A stretch of DNA of 64,000 nucleotides from Nesterenkonia muleiensis (lineage in GTDB: Bacteria; Actinomycetota; Actinomycetes; Actinomycetales; Micrococcaceae): contig NZ_QWLD01000040.1 of NCBI RefSeq assembly GCF_003600155.1, positions 124,001 through 188,000 on the forward strand. The letters are read 5' to 3'. This document shows positions 18,195 through 26,175 of this stretch, piece by piece (within the stretch, counting starts at the first letter, position 1; the number at the start of each line of letters is the position of its first letter). Below the pieces are notes generated by a model. It had not been told where the DNA came from. It worked only from the letters and a program-made list of their open reading frames with translations, and searched no databases. Position numbers and translations under genes: made by a program.

Positions 18195-18542
18195 ATGCAC
18201 GCATTGGATGTCCTGGGAGAACCGGTTCGGCGCCGCATTGTGGAGGAGCTGGTCGACGGTGCCCGTCCTGCAGGAGAGTTGGCCGAGGTGCTTCATGTGG
18301 AGTTCGGCATCAGTCAGCCGGCGGCCTCGCGGCACTTGCGCGTGCTGAAGCAGGCAGGCGTCGTCGAAAGCGCAGTCGACGCTCAGCGGCGGCTCTATTC
18401 GCTGAAACCGGAGGCAGTTGAGGACGTGACAGCCTGGGCGCAGCGCATCTCCCGGTTCTGGAACCAGCGACTGGACGCCTTGGAAACCGAAATCGCCCGC
18501 GGAAAGGCCGCGCGGCGGAACGTTGAGAGGAACAGATCATGA
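18195..18542 (+). CDS. ArsR-family (SMTB-like) transcriptional regulator
   Basis: A 115-residue winged helix. It starts MHALDVLGEPVRRRIVEEL, with the recognition helix at QPAASRHLRVLKQAGVV and a wing that includes DAQRRLYSL. It lacks the CxC metal site of ArsR/SmtB, as is usual for the sub-family encoded next to SRPBCC genes. Its TGA overlaps the ATG of the next SRPBCC gene (ATGA). It probably represses itself and both flanking SRPBCC genes through the dyad upstream. Confidence 0.9.
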   Translation: MHALDVLGEPVRRRIVEELVDGARPAGELAEVLHVEFGISQPAASRHLRVLKQAGVVESAVDAQRRLYSLKPEAVEDVTAWAQRISRFWNQRLDALETEIARGKAARRNVERNRS

Positions 18543-19045
18543 CAGTGGAAGCAAAGGTGCCCGCAGGATTCGCCGAAGTGACGCGCGACGGCCAGCGGGG
18601 GAGTGTGCGCTTCGAGCGTCGGCTGGAAACGAGTCTGGCTGACGCGTGGAGCGTGATCAGCCAGCCGGAGCGGATCGCCCGTTGGTTCGCCCCGGTGACG
18701 ATTGAGGGCAAGGGATGGGTCACGTATTGGGACGACGGGCGCGAGTATGCCAAGGGCGAGGTTCTGCGCTGTGATCCCGAGCGGCTCCTCGAGGTGAGCT
18801 GGCGGGATAGCACCGCCAATGAACCTTTTTCAGACACCGTGCTGCGGGTGACCTTGGTCCCCGGGGACGGCGGCGTACTGCTGGTCCTGGAGCACGAGCA
18901 GCTGCTCTCTGCCGATCTCACCCAGTACGGCCCTGGCTGGCACACCTATCTCGACCGCCTCCCGGACGGAGACTCAGGGTTCGACTGGTATACCCGCTAC
19001 AACCAGCTCAAACCGCACTACGAGGCGCTCCTCAGGGGCTCTTGA
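18539..19045 (+). CDS. SRPBCC/AHSA1-domain protein
   Basis: A 168-residue START-like domain. Signature stretches are FERRLETSLADAWSVISQPERIARWFAPV and, toward the C-terminus, YGPGWHTYLDRLPDGD. It is translationally coupled to the ArsR gene by a 4-bp overlap. Together with the divergent homologue at 17597-18112 it makes a two-SRPBCC, one-regulator set. Ligand unknown. Confidence 0.87.
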   Translation: MTVEAKVPAGFAEVTRDGQRGSVRFERRLETSLADAWSVISQPERIARWFAPVTIEGKGWVTYWDDGREYAKGEVLRCDPERLLEVSWRDSTANEPFSDTVLRVTLVPGDGGVLLVLEHEQLLSADLTQYGPGWHTYLDRLPDGDSGFDWYTRYNQLKPHYEALLRGS

Positions 19046-19058
19046 GGTTCGTCTCGGG

Positions 19059-19093
19059 TTGACAAGAGATGTTCTTACTTCAATAATTGAAGT
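19059..19093 (+). promoter_or_regulatory. sigma-70-type promoter with embedded 17-bp palindrome
   Basis: A consensus minus-35 TTGACA (19059-19064) is followed after exactly 17 bp by AATAAT (19082-19087). The minus-10 sits inside a perfect palindrome, ACTTCAATAATTGAAGT (19077-19093). A related imperfect half (TTCAAAAAATGAAG) follows. The downstream operon ends with an HxlR regulator, so this is the likely site of its autorepression. Confidence 0.7.
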
Positions 19094-19124
19094 AAGGTTC
19101 AAAAAATGAAGTGAAGGTGGGGTT

Positions 19125-19493
19125 ATGAACACACCGTTTATTCGTTCGATCGTTCTTTATGTTTCGGACACGTCGGCGTCCCGCCGTTTTTATGAGCATG
19201 CCCTTGGCCTCGAGGCCAGTGGTACCAACAGCGGTCGAGTGGAGTTCGATGTCGGTGGAACGCGCCTGTTGCTCCATCCGACAAGCGTCGATGAACAAGA
19301 TCGGGCCTCAGCGAGGCATGGCCGCACGGAGGTGTACTTCATGGTGGATGACCTTGATGCGTCGTTGGACAGATTGCGCCAAGAGGGAGCTGAGGTGATT
19401 CAGGAAGTCGCTGAGCAGCCATGGGGTGAGCGCGACGCCGCTGTCCTGGACCCGGATGGTTTCCCGCTTTTCCTGACCCAAGCTCTAGGGTGA
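19125..19493 (+). CDS. VOC-family (glyoxalase-like) protein
   Basis: A 122-residue VOC domain starting MNTPFIRSIVLYVSDTSASRRFYEHALGL, with a second module VYFMVDDLDASLDRLRQEGAEV and end DPDGFPLFL. A ribosome site (GAAGGTGG) precedes the ATG. The stop overlaps the start of an HxlR regulator (GTGA), and the promoter carries a palindrome. It is likely an inducible detoxification protein; the inducer is unknown. Confidence 0.88.
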   Translation: MNTPFIRSIVLYVSDTSASRRFYEHALGLEASGTNSGRVEFDVGGTRLLLHPTSVDEQDRASARHGRTEVYFMVDDLDASLDRLRQEGAEVIQEVAEQPWGERDAAVLDPDGFPLFLTQALG

Positions 19494-19804
19494 GCACTCA
19501 CATGAACAAGCTGTCCGAAGAATCGGGATTAGCCAGGGCTTCCGAGCTGCTGGCGCGCCCCTGGACAATGCTGATCGTGGATCGGCTCTCCGACGGCCCG
19601 CTGAGGTTTACAGAGATTGCGACGTCGCTCAAAGGCATCTCGACGAACCTGTTGACTGAACGACTCAGAACAATGGTTGCCCACAAGATTGTCCGGAGGA
19701 CGCCGGGAGTCTCGGCGTCGAGCTACGAGCTTACCGAGCGGGGTCGGGCCGTTCTCCCCGCGCTTGAAGTCCTGAGGCAATGGGGCGAAGATCTGCCGGG
19801 CTGA
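19490..19804 (+). CDS. HxlR-family transcriptional regulator
   Basis: A 104-residue winged helix with the HxlR core ELLARPWTMLIVDRLSDGPLRFTEI, recognition helix ISTNLLTERLRTMV, and a C-terminal dimerisation helix. The GTG overlaps the VOC stop; an ATG four codons later (19502) is an alternative. Many HxlR proteins sense reactive electrophiles through cysteine. None is present here, so sensing must differ or be ligand-based. Confidence 0.87.
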   Translation: MSTHMNKLSEESGLARASELLARPWTMLIVDRLSDGPLRFTEIATSLKGISTNLLTERLRTMVAHKIVRRTPGVSASSYELTERGRAVLPALEVLRQWGEDLPG

Positions 19805-19837
19805 AATCCGAACAACCCCCTGATACTAGGGATTCGG

Positions 19838-20485
19838 TCAGCAGGCCACGGCAAAGCGAGTGCGGCGGTACCGCGGATCCGTCACCTCGTCGACCACGGC
19901 GACCGCCAGGTCCTCAGCAGACAGATTCGAGTTGCCGTCCTCATCAGTGAGCAGCACACCGGAGGCATCGGTGCGGAACATGCCTGTGCGACTACCGGGA
20001 TTGTAGGCACCGAAGCCGGCGGCGGGCGAGACGTAGAACCAGTCCACATCATCCCCTGTCTCCTTCAGCTGGTCCCAGACCGCGGTCAGTTCAAAAGCCT
20101 CTGGTTTGAAAGCCTCGGGGAACGCCTCGGTGTCGAACAGCCGCGGGCCATCAGGTGCCACCCTCAGCGATCCGGCACCTCCGATGACACCGATGCGCAC
20201 GCCGTGCGCAGCGGCCAGGGGAATGAGCTTCTCGGCAGTTTCCTTGACCTTCCCGAGCATGGAGCCGCGCGGAGACAGGGACAGGATCACCACCTCTGTC
20301 TTGGCGATCAGGTCGGCAAGGAAATCGGCGTCTGTGGCGTCTCCGGAGACGTAGCTGACATCGTTGACTGGGGATCCCGGTGCGGTGCGCGAGACTGCGA
20401 CAATGCTGTGCCCGCGTGCGGCAGCCTCAGCGGCGATCGCCGCTCCTGCATATCCGGTGCCGCCCAGAACGGTGATATGTGCCAT
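19838..20485 (-). CDS. NAD(P)-binding NmrA-like oxidoreductase
   Basis: A 215-residue atypical short-chain dehydrogenase with the Rossmann motif VLGGTGYAGAAIA at the N-terminus, the GDATD turn that binds adenine, and DDVDWFYVSPAAGFGAYN near the active-site loop. AAGGAG lies five bases before the ATG. It is divergent from the ParD-like/zeta-like module, and a perfect 12-bp palindrome, GACGACGTCGTC (20513-20524), sits in its upstream region. Substrate unknown. Confidence 0.86.
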   Translation of the reverse strand: MAHITVLGGTGYAGAAIAAEAAARGHSIVAVSRTAPGSPVNDVSYVSGDATDADFLADLIAKTEVVILSLSPRGSMLGKVKETAEKLIPLAAAHGVRIGVIGGAGSLRVAPDGPRLFDTEAFPEAFKPEAFELTAVWDQLKETGDDVDWFYVSPAAGFGAYNPGSRTGMFRTDASGVLLTDEDGNSNLSAEDLAVAVVDEVTDPRYRRTRFAVAC

Positions 20486-20599
20486 AGGTGAACTCCTTCG
20501 TGAGAAAACAGAGACGACGTCGTCGTACTGTCATTGGGACGAACAACGACGACGCCGGTTCGCTTCCCGGCGCTCAGCAGCTCTTCCCTGACCTGTAGC

Positions 20600-20618
20600 A
20601 CTTCGCTACACTCGAAGT
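20600..20618 (+). promoter_or_regulatory. leaderless promoter and operator of the ParD-like module
   Basis: An inverted repeat ACTTCG-N7-CGAAGT ends at the base before the antitoxin ATG. Its loop contains TACACT (20607-20612), exactly six bases before the start codon. No Shine-Dalgarno sequence is present. This layout fits a leaderless transcript whose minus-10 is covered by the bound antitoxin. Confidence 0.6.
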
Positions 20619-20975
20619 ATGAGCGTTCCAACACGGGTGGACGAAGAGCTCTACGAGGCAGCGAAAGCCAGTGGGGCGATCAACAGCCGCAGTGCGGCCC
20701 AGCAGATCGCGCACTGGGCGAGTATCGGCCGGCAGCTGGAGCAGTCCCCGGCAGCCAGTCAGCGTGACATCGAGGAAGTGCTCTCACACCGTATGTCCTA
20801 TGACGAGCTCGGTCCCCGCGAACAATCTGTGGTGCGGGCACGGTGGATGGAAGGCGTGCAGCGCCGCATTGCGCAGACTGATTTTGAGCAGGAGTTCAGA
20901 GTCTCGGGCGAGTCCTGGTCGGAGGCTGACAAAGAGGGCAATCTCGTCATCCGGGACGCGGATCCGGCACGCTGA
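20619..20975 (+). CDS. ParD-like antitoxin
   Basis: A 118-residue protein of the ParD-like antitoxin type. The N-terminal ribbon-helix-helix motif (MSVPTRVDEELYEAAKASGA, then SRSAAQQIAHWASIGRQLE) would bind DNA. The acidic C-terminal part would wrap and inhibit the toxin. It is followed after 15 bp by a zeta-like kinase gene. Its start codon abuts a dyad over a TACACT minus-10, implying autoregulation. Confidence 0.8.
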   Translation: MSVPTRVDEELYEAAKASGAINSRSAAQQIAHWASIGRQLEQSPAASQRDIEEVLSHRMSYDELGPREQSVVRARWMEGVQRRIAQTDFEQEFRVSGESWSEADKEGNLVIRDADPAR

Positions 20976-20990
20976 TAGCCTTCCAGTGAC

Positions 20991-21569
20991 ATGGTCCAGT
21001 ACAGCGATCCCGTACTGCATTTGCTGGCTGGCCCCAACGGTGCCGGTAAGTCGACTTTCGTCGATCGGTATCTTTTGCCGGAGACCGGATTGCCGTTCAT
21101 CAACGCCGACGTTATTGCCGCAGAGCGTTGGCCTGAAGCCCAGGCGGAGCATGCGTATGATGCTTCTCGGGCGGCATCGCAGGAGCGTGATCGGCACCTG
21201 GAGCGCAGGCGCTCCTTCATCTCGGAAACAGTGTTCAGCCATCCCAGCAAGGTGGACTTGGTGGAGCGGACTGCCGAAGCGGGTTTCTTGGTGCACCTCC
21301 ACGTGATCATGGTGCCGGCTGACCTTGCGGTCCAGCGCGTTTCAGAACGAGTTCGACGCGGTGGGCATCGCGTGCCTGAGCCCAAGATCAGGGGGAGATA
21401 CGCCAGGCTGTGGCGACTGGTCGTTGAAGCTCGGCGCATTGCGCACTGGACAGATTTCTACGACAACAGCATTCCCCGCACTCCTCATCGGCACGTTGCC
21501 TCCTATGAGCGCGGTGTACTTATCGGTCATCCCCAATGGCCGCAGTGGACACCTGAGGAGCTTCTATGA
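20991..21569 (+). CDS. zeta-toxin-like P-loop kinase
   Basis: A 192-residue kinase fold. The Walker A motif is LLAGPNGAGKST (residues 10-21). INADVIAAERWPE and the helix with SFISETVFSHPSKV match the zeta-toxin family, whose studied members phosphorylate UDP-N-acetylglucosamine and block peptidoglycan synthesis. The partner upstream is a ParD-like antitoxin, not the helical epsilon antitoxin of the classical system. Its TGA overlaps the ATG of the next gene (ATGA), tying the toxin to a cyclase-like gene. The target of this protein is inferred, not seen. Confidence 0.8.
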   Translation: MVQYSDPVLHLLAGPNGAGKSTFVDRYLLPETGLPFINADVIAAERWPEAQAEHAYDASRAASQERDRHLERRRSFISETVFSHPSKVDLVERTAEAGFLVHLHVIMVPADLAVQRVSERVRRGGHRVPEPKIRGRYARLWRLVVEARRIAHWTDFYDNSIPRTPHRHVASYERGVLIGHPQWPQWTPEELL

Positions 21570-22534
21570 ATTCGACGAGCACAGCTAGCGACTGGTTGAT
21601 GGCAGGGGACCCGGCCATTCGCTGGCAGGTGATGCGCGATCTGCTGGATGCCCCGGAGGACCAGTGGCGCGCTGAGCGCAGTCTTGTGGAGACCGAAGGA
21701 TGGGGCGCGCAGCTGCTCGCACTCCAGGATGCGGACGGACAGTGGGACGGCGGTGCTTACCTTCCCGCTGTCTTCGCTTGGGAGCAGATGCGCAGTGAGG
21801 GGCAGCCTTGGACCGCCACCTGCTGGGCGCTGGCCGAACTGCGGGAGCTGGGATTGGACCCCGGGTCGCCGAGCGCTCGCCGCACAGTGCAGCTGGTGGG
21901 GGAGAACTCCCGCTGGGAAAACGACGGCCAGCCCTACTGGGAGGGCGAGGTGGAGGAGTGCATCAATGGCCGCACGGTGGCACAAGGGGCATATTTCGGG
22001 GTCGATGTCGCCCCCATCGTCGAGAACCTGGTGAGCCAGCGGATGGAAGACGGCGGCTGGAACTGCGAACGCGAGAACGGCTCAGTGCGTTCATCCTTCG
22101 ACTCCACGATCAATGTGCTCGAAGGCCTGCTTGAGTTCGAGCGTGCCACCGGCGGCACCCCAGACTCGCGGGAGGCCCGGGCTGCGGGGGAGGAGTACCT
22201 GCTGGCCCGCCGCCTCCTGCACCGGCGCAGCACAGGCGAACTGGTGGACCAGGAATATCTTGACTTCAGCTGCCCATCCCGCTGGCGCTACGACATGCTG
22301 CGTGCTCTCGACTATTTCCGCGAGGCCAGCGTCTTCGCAGGTGCCTCCCCGGACCCAAGACTCGCCGGAGCCGTGGAACGCCTGCGCTCCCGCCAGCAGC
22401 CAGAGGGGACCTGGCAACTGGACAAGACCTACCGCGGGCGCTCCTGGTTCCAGATGGACCCAAGTGCCGGGCAGCCTTCACGCTGGATCACCCTGAAAGC
22501 CCTGCGCGTGCTGCGCTGGTGGGAGAGTGCATGA
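21566..22534 (+). CDS. squalene-cyclase-like alpha/alpha-barrel protein
   Basis: A 322-residue helical protein with repeated QW-like motifs: LQDADGQWDGGAY, RMEDGGWNCEREN and RQQPEGTWQLDKTY. These are typical of half an alpha/alpha barrel from the terpene cyclase and prenyltransferase superfamily. It is about half the length of squalene-hopene cyclase and lacks the DXDD protonation motif, so classical cyclase chemistry is unlikely. It overlaps the zeta-like kinase upstream and the amidohydrolase downstream by 4 bp each. The role is unknown. Confidence 0.75.
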   Translation: MNSTSTASDWLMAGDPAIRWQVMRDLLDAPEDQWRAERSLVETEGWGAQLLALQDADGQWDGGAYLPAVFAWEQMRSEGQPWTATCWALAELRELGLDPGSPSARRTVQLVGENSRWENDGQPYWEGEVEECINGRTVAQGAYFGVDVAPIVENLVSQRMEDGGWNCERENGSVRSSFDSTINVLEGLLEFERATGGTPDSREARAAGEEYLLARRLLHRRSTGELVDQEYLDFSCPSRWRYDMLRALDYFREASVFAGASPDPRLAGAVERLRSRQQPEGTWQLDKTYRGRSWFQMDPSAGQPSRWITLKALRVLRWWESA

Positions 22535-23691
22535 GCCCGATCGGGGATCTGGACATCACCAATGCCACCCTCATCCCGGGACCCGGTGCGGACCCGCTCA
22601 CCGGAGCGACAGTTCGGATTCGCTCCGGAGTGATCACCCAGATCGAGCGGGGTCCGGCACCTGCCGGGGGTGAGGAATACGACGCCGGCGGCCGCGTCGT
22701 CGTCCCCGGTTTCTGGAACTGCCATGTCCACCTGACCGAGCATGTCTGGGCGCGGGCAGCCACGGCGACCGCCGGCCGTCTGCAGCAGGAGCTCGACGAT
22801 ATGTTCCTGGTCCGAGGATTCACCGGCGCGGTCGACCTGGGCTCCCACCCACGTGACCATGCCGCGGTGAAGCACCGCATCGGCTCCGGGGAGCTGGCTG
22901 GTCCGCGACTGCTCACTGCGGGGATGGGACTGTACCCGCCGCGCGGACTGCCTTTCTACGTACGCGCTGATCTGCCGTGGTACATCCGGTCATTGCTGCC
23001 ACAGCCAAGCACCCAGGGCGGTGCCCGTCGGGCGATGGCCCGTTCCCAGCGCCGCGGTGCCGAGGTCGCCAAACTGTTCACCGGCTCGTATGTGCAGCCT
23101 GATCGGATCAAGCCGATGCCGTTGGGCATCGCCCGCGTCGCCGCGGAGGAGGCGCATCGACAGGGTCGGCTGGTCTTCGCACACACCTCGGGTCGAGAGG
23201 GCCTGAGGATCGCGGTGGAGGCGGGGGTGGACGTCATCGCCCATGTTCCCGACACTCCGGAGGGAACCGAGCCGCTGCTGCAGGAGGCGGCCCGGCGCGG
23301 TATGTGGATGGTACCGACTCTGGAGATGTTCGCGCAGACGGTGGCCCGTGATCCCAGCTACCTGGACCCTATTTACAACTCATTGGGTGTCTTCGTGGAA
23401 GCAGGAGGAAGGCTGCTGTTCGGCACTGACGTGGGGTACCTGACCGACCGCCGGACTCGTGGGGAGCTGGAGGCTTTGGATGCCTGCGGGTTGACCGTTG
23501 CCGATGTGCTCACCATGCTCACCACCGCGCCGGCGGAAGCTCTGGGCGTCGGGTCAGGTCGGCTCGATGCGGGGGAGCCGGCGGACCTGGTGGTGATCGA
23601 CCATAGGCAGTTGGACAGTCCTGCTCAGCTGGCCGACGTCCTGGCGACCATCCGCTCCGGACGCGTTATTTGGGCACAGGATGTGCCCTAG
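22531..23691 (+). CDS. metal-dependent amidohydrolase
   Basis: A 386-residue TIM-barrel hydrolase of the imidazolonepropionase / Xaa-Pro dipeptidase-like branch. Metal ligands are visible in GFWNCHVHLTEH, the bridging Lys in EVAKLFTGSY, His in VFAHTSGREG and VIAHVPDTPEG, and the catalytic Asp in LLFGTDVGY. The ATG overlaps the stop of the cyclase-like gene; a start four codons upstream is less likely. It is the last gene of an operon that begins with a toxin-antitoxin pair. Substrate unknown. Confidence 0.87.
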   Translation: MSPIGDLDITNATLIPGPGADPLTGATVRIRSGVITQIERGPAPAGGEEYDAGGRVVVPGFWNCHVHLTEHVWARAATATAGRLQQELDDMFLVRGFTGAVDLGSHPRDHAAVKHRIGSGELAGPRLLTAGMGLYPPRGLPFYVRADLPWYIRSLLPQPSTQGGARRAMARSQRRGAEVAKLFTGSYVQPDRIKPMPLGIARVAAEEAHRQGRLVFAHTSGREGLRIAVEAGVDVIAHVPDTPEGTEPLLQEAARRGMWMVPTLEMFAQTVARDPSYLDPIYNSLGVFVEAGGRLLFGTDVGYLTDRRTRGELEALDACGLTVADVLTMLTTAPAEALGVGSGRLDAGEPADLVVIDHRQLDSPAQLADVLATIRSGRVIWAQDVP

Positions 23692-23726
23692 CGCTGCTGC
23701 TGCCTCAGTTTTTCTACACTTCAGGC

Positions 23727-23828
23727 ATGAGCATGACCCTGCAGTTCCACGCTGACTGGCCCTACCGCGACGGGCTGGTGAGTGAGGCGATGGTGTATAC
23801 AAGCCCAGCAGCCAGAAGAGTTACGTGA
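23727..23828 (+). pseudogene. 5' fragment of a DUF3626-type gene
   Basis: The first 22 codons (MSMTLQFHADWPYRDGLVSE and on) closely match the start of the intact DUF3626 gene at 30475. The match extends into the promoter: CTACACTTCAGGC precedes ATG in both. After codon 22 similarity stops and the frame closes 12 codons later, next to the convergent DUF2200 gene. It is a truncated paralogous copy that keeps its leaderless promoter. Confidence 0.75.
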
Positions 23829-24179
23829 CTACTCCCGTAGGATCTTCTCCATCGCTTTTCCTTTGGCGAGTTCGTCGATGAGCTTGTCCAGATAGCGAAT
23901 CTCACGCATGATGGGTTCTTCGATGTCCTGCACGCGAACGCCGCAGACCACGCCGGTGATCAAGGAACGCGAGGGGTTCGGCTGGGGTGATTCGCTGAAG
24001 AAAGTCTGGAAATCTGTTTCCTTCTCCAGCTGCGACTCGAATTCCTCTTGGCTGTACCCGGTCAGCCAGCGGACGATCTCATCGACCTCAGCTTGAGTGC
24101 GTCCCTTTCGCTCCGCCTTCGCGACGTAGAGGGGGTAAACGCTTGCGACACTTGTTGAATAGATGCCGTTGTCTGCCAT
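23829..24179 (-). CDS. DUF2200-family protein
   Basis: A 116-residue cytosolic protein with the features of DUF2200: [21 protein letters not shown] at the N-terminus, [12 protein letters not shown], and a C-terminal stretch [29 protein letters not shown] lies just before the chosen ATG; an upstream start adds 15 residues. The family has no firm function. It lies 47 bp downstream of an SRPBCC gene on the same strand and may share its transcript. Confidence 0.8.
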   Translation of the reverse strand: MADNGIYSTSVASVYPLYVAKAERKGRTQAEVDEIVRWLTGYSQEEFESQLEKETDFQTFFSESPQPNPSRSLITGVVCGVRVQDIEEPIMREIRYLDKLIDELAKGKAMEKILRE

Positions 24180-24226
24180 GAATTTCCTTTCATTGTGTTG
24201 GTGTCTGTCTCTGGACACTCTCACGC

Positions 24227-25129
24227 TTATGGCGTTTCATGTGGCAGCTCCTCCGGCGGAAACCTCGTTGTCAGCCAGTGGTTCCAAGTGCTTTCGAGAT
24301 CCGAGGCGATCTCAGTGCCCTCATCGCCGAAGAGGAACACTCGCAAAGAGACCATGGTCTGCTCACCCATCGGCATGATGAACAGGTGGGCGAAGCCCGG
24401 CGCCGGCCGCTCCAGACGCAGTAGCAGTTCCGGTTCCGTCCCGTCCATGCCTTCAAGGGTGGCTTTGATCAGCGGGGAAGTCTCTCTGACCCGTAGCAGT
24501 GCGGGGTCGGTGATCTCCGTGCTCTGCTGCACGCCGGAGAGCTTCGGGGCACCAGGGGCCGATTCGACCCGGAGTGAGGACTCATCGATGCTGAATGCCT
24601 CCGCCAGGGTGGCCCAGGTCTGCGGCGGGGTGGACTTGCTGAAGGCGGCAAGATCAAAGGCCGAGCATGTCTGTCCCGCGAAATGTTCGAGGTAGAGGCG
24701 CAGCATGCGGAAGTACGAGGAGGCCCACCCGTAGGCGTGACCTTCGAATTCGCCGTCCCACTCGTCGGAGTCGGCAAACCAGCGATGCACCACCCGCACC
24801 ACGCAGGTCGAGTCATCCCGAGCCTCGACGATCCATTCAGTGGCAATGGATCCCGGGCCGTCCTGAGCCTCTGCCTCAGTTGCCTCCTGGGCAGTCGCCG
24901 TGTAACTCGTCGGCGGATCCCAGTGGGTGATGCGTGCGACCGAGTCCATGCCCGGCCCGAAACTGTTCACCACCTCACCGCCAGTGCGTTCATCGCTGCG
25001 GGTGGGGACAAACCATGAGGAGATGCCCTCGCCGGTCGCGATCGCCTGCCACACTTCCTCCGGTGTGCCCGGCACGTCTACTTCGGCTTGGACCCGTCGC
25101 TGGCCGTTTTCGTCCTTTTCAACCGGCAT
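24227..25129 (-). CDS. SRPBCC-domain protein with C-terminal extension
   Basis: A 300-residue protein. Residues 10-155 form an AHSA1-like domain ([28 protein letters not shown], then [20 protein letters not shown]). Residues 165-300 form a second part, distantly similar, ending with [21 protein letters not shown]. It follows a winged-helix regulator by 35 bp on the same strand. This regulator-SRPBCC pairing is common in Actinobacteria. Ligand unknown. Confidence 0.85.
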   Translation of the reverse strand: MPVEKDENGQRRVQAEVDVPGTPEEVWQAIATGEGISSWFVPTRSDERTGGEVVNSFGPGMDSVARITHWDPPTSYTATAQEATEAEAQDGPGSIATEWIVEARDDSTCVVRVVHRWFADSDEWDGEFEGHAYGWASSYFRMLRLYLEHFAGQTCSAFDLAAFSKSTPPQTWATLAEAFSIDESSLRVESAPGAPKLSGVQQSTEITDPALLRVRETSPLIKATLEGMDGTEPELLLRLERPAPGFAHLFIMPMGEQTMVSLRVFLFGDEGTEIASDLESTWNHWLTTRFPPEELPHETP

Positions 25130-25164
25130 GGCGCCCTGGTCTCCTTCACTCTGGTTCTATATTT

Positions 25165-25776
25165 CTAGTTCGTCTCTGGGTTCGGTGTTCCAGTCCCTGG
25201 TGCAGGCAGTGGGTGGGCCATCAGCGTCAGCCGATGCGAGCGCCCGCCCGGGGCGGAGTCGTCGTGATACTTCGCCACCAGACGATTGATCTCCTCGGTG
25301 AGTTCACGGCTGAATGCGGCGCGATCCTTGGCGGAGCGAAAGCGCACGACTGTGTCGACCGACAACGTCGCCAGGTGCTGTCCTGCTTCACCGGCACGGC
25401 GGAACAGGTCGCCGACCTCGCGCACCGCCCGGGCGGCCAGTGCGATGAGGTAACTCGCCGAGAGGCGGTCCAGCTCCCGCTCGGGGTCGGCCGCCACTGG
25501 GCCAAGCACTCCGGGTGAAACGACGAAGGATGCTGCTGTGGTCACCAGTTGCCGTTCTGTGAGACCGCCCCACTTTTTGGTCTCTGCTACTTCTACGAGA
25601 CCGTGGGACTCCAAGGACCGCAGGTGGTAGTTGACTTTCTGGCGTGACATGCCCACGCGCTGAGCCAGCGTCGCTGCGGAGATCGGCTCGCGTATTTCCG
25701 ATAACAGCCGACTGCGCACCGGGTCGATGGCCACCAACGCAGTGGCCGGATCGTCGATCACGTTCACGTCCAACAT
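25165..25776 (-). CDS. ArsR-like winged-helix regulator
   Basis: A 203-residue regulator. The winged helix spans about 15-90 (VRSRLLSEIREPISAATLAQRVGMSRQKVNYHLRSLESHGLVEV), followed by a helical C-terminal domain with FRSAKDRAAFSRELTEEINRL. I start it at the ATG giving MLDVNVIDDPATALVAID. The upstream 50 codons fall in the promoter region. A minus-35-like TTGACA on the minus strand (25807-25812) supports this. It precedes and probably controls the SRPBCC gene. Confidence 0.82.
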   Translation of the reverse strand: MLDVNVIDDPATALVAIDPVRSRLLSEIREPISAATLAQRVGMSRQKVNYHLRSLESHGLVEVAETKKWGGLTERQLVTTAASFVVSPGVLGPVAADPERELDRLSASYLIALAARAVREVGDLFRRAGEAGQHLATLSVDTVVRFRSAKDRAAFSRELTEEINRLVAKYHDDSAPGGRSHRLTLMAHPLPAPGTGTPNPETN

Positions 25777-25885
25777 GAGAAGTAATCTCCCATTGAAAGT
25801 TTTATTTGTCAAGGGTTCGCCGTGGATTGCTCTGATGCGCATCGTCGCCTGGTCAGCGTCCCCGTCGACAAGATTTAATCCGCCT

Positions 25886-25920
25886 GCACCAGTGGTGCAC
25901 ATATTTCGCACCACTGGTGC
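25886..25920 (+). promoter_or_regulatory. paired 13-bp palindromes of the VapBC promoter
   Basis: Two 13-bp elements, GCACCAGTGGTGC (25886-25898) and GCACCACTGGTGC (25908-25920), lie nine bases apart. Each is a perfect palindrome around one central base, and together they form a larger inverted repeat. TAACAT (25921-25926) follows directly and lies six bases before the vapB ATG. This is a textbook arrangement for cooperative antitoxin binding. Confidence 0.75.
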
Positions 25921-25932
25921 TAACATGCTGGT

Positions 25933-26175
25933 ATGAGAACCACGGTACGGCTCGACCCGGAGGTCGCGGCAGCCGCCGAACGCCTAAGCAGGGAACGACA
26001 CATCGGGCTCGGCGAGGCCCTCAACGAGCTCGCCCGTATGGGCCTCGCGTGCGGTGGAGAGAAGACCACACGTTTCCGACAGCGGACAGCGAGTGTCGGG
26101 TTGAAGATCGACGTCACTGACATCGCTGAGGCACTCGAGCTGCTCGATGAGCACGACGCCGAGGCCTCCCGTTGA
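25933..26175 (+). CDS. VapB-type ribbon-helix-helix antitoxin
   Basis: An 80-residue antitoxin. MRTTVRLDPEVAAAAERLSRE is the DNA-contacting ribbon and first helix of an RHH domain, and the Leu/Asp-rich tail (ALELLDEHDAEASR) would bind the toxin. There is no Shine-Dalgarno sequence. The TAACAT hexamer six bases upstream points to a leaderless message. Its stop overlaps the toxin start. The two palindromes upstream are its likely operator. Confidence 0.87.
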   Translation: MRTTVRLDPEVAAAAERLSRERHIGLGEALNELARMGLACGGEKTTRFRQRTASVGLKIDVTDIAEALELLDEHDAEASR

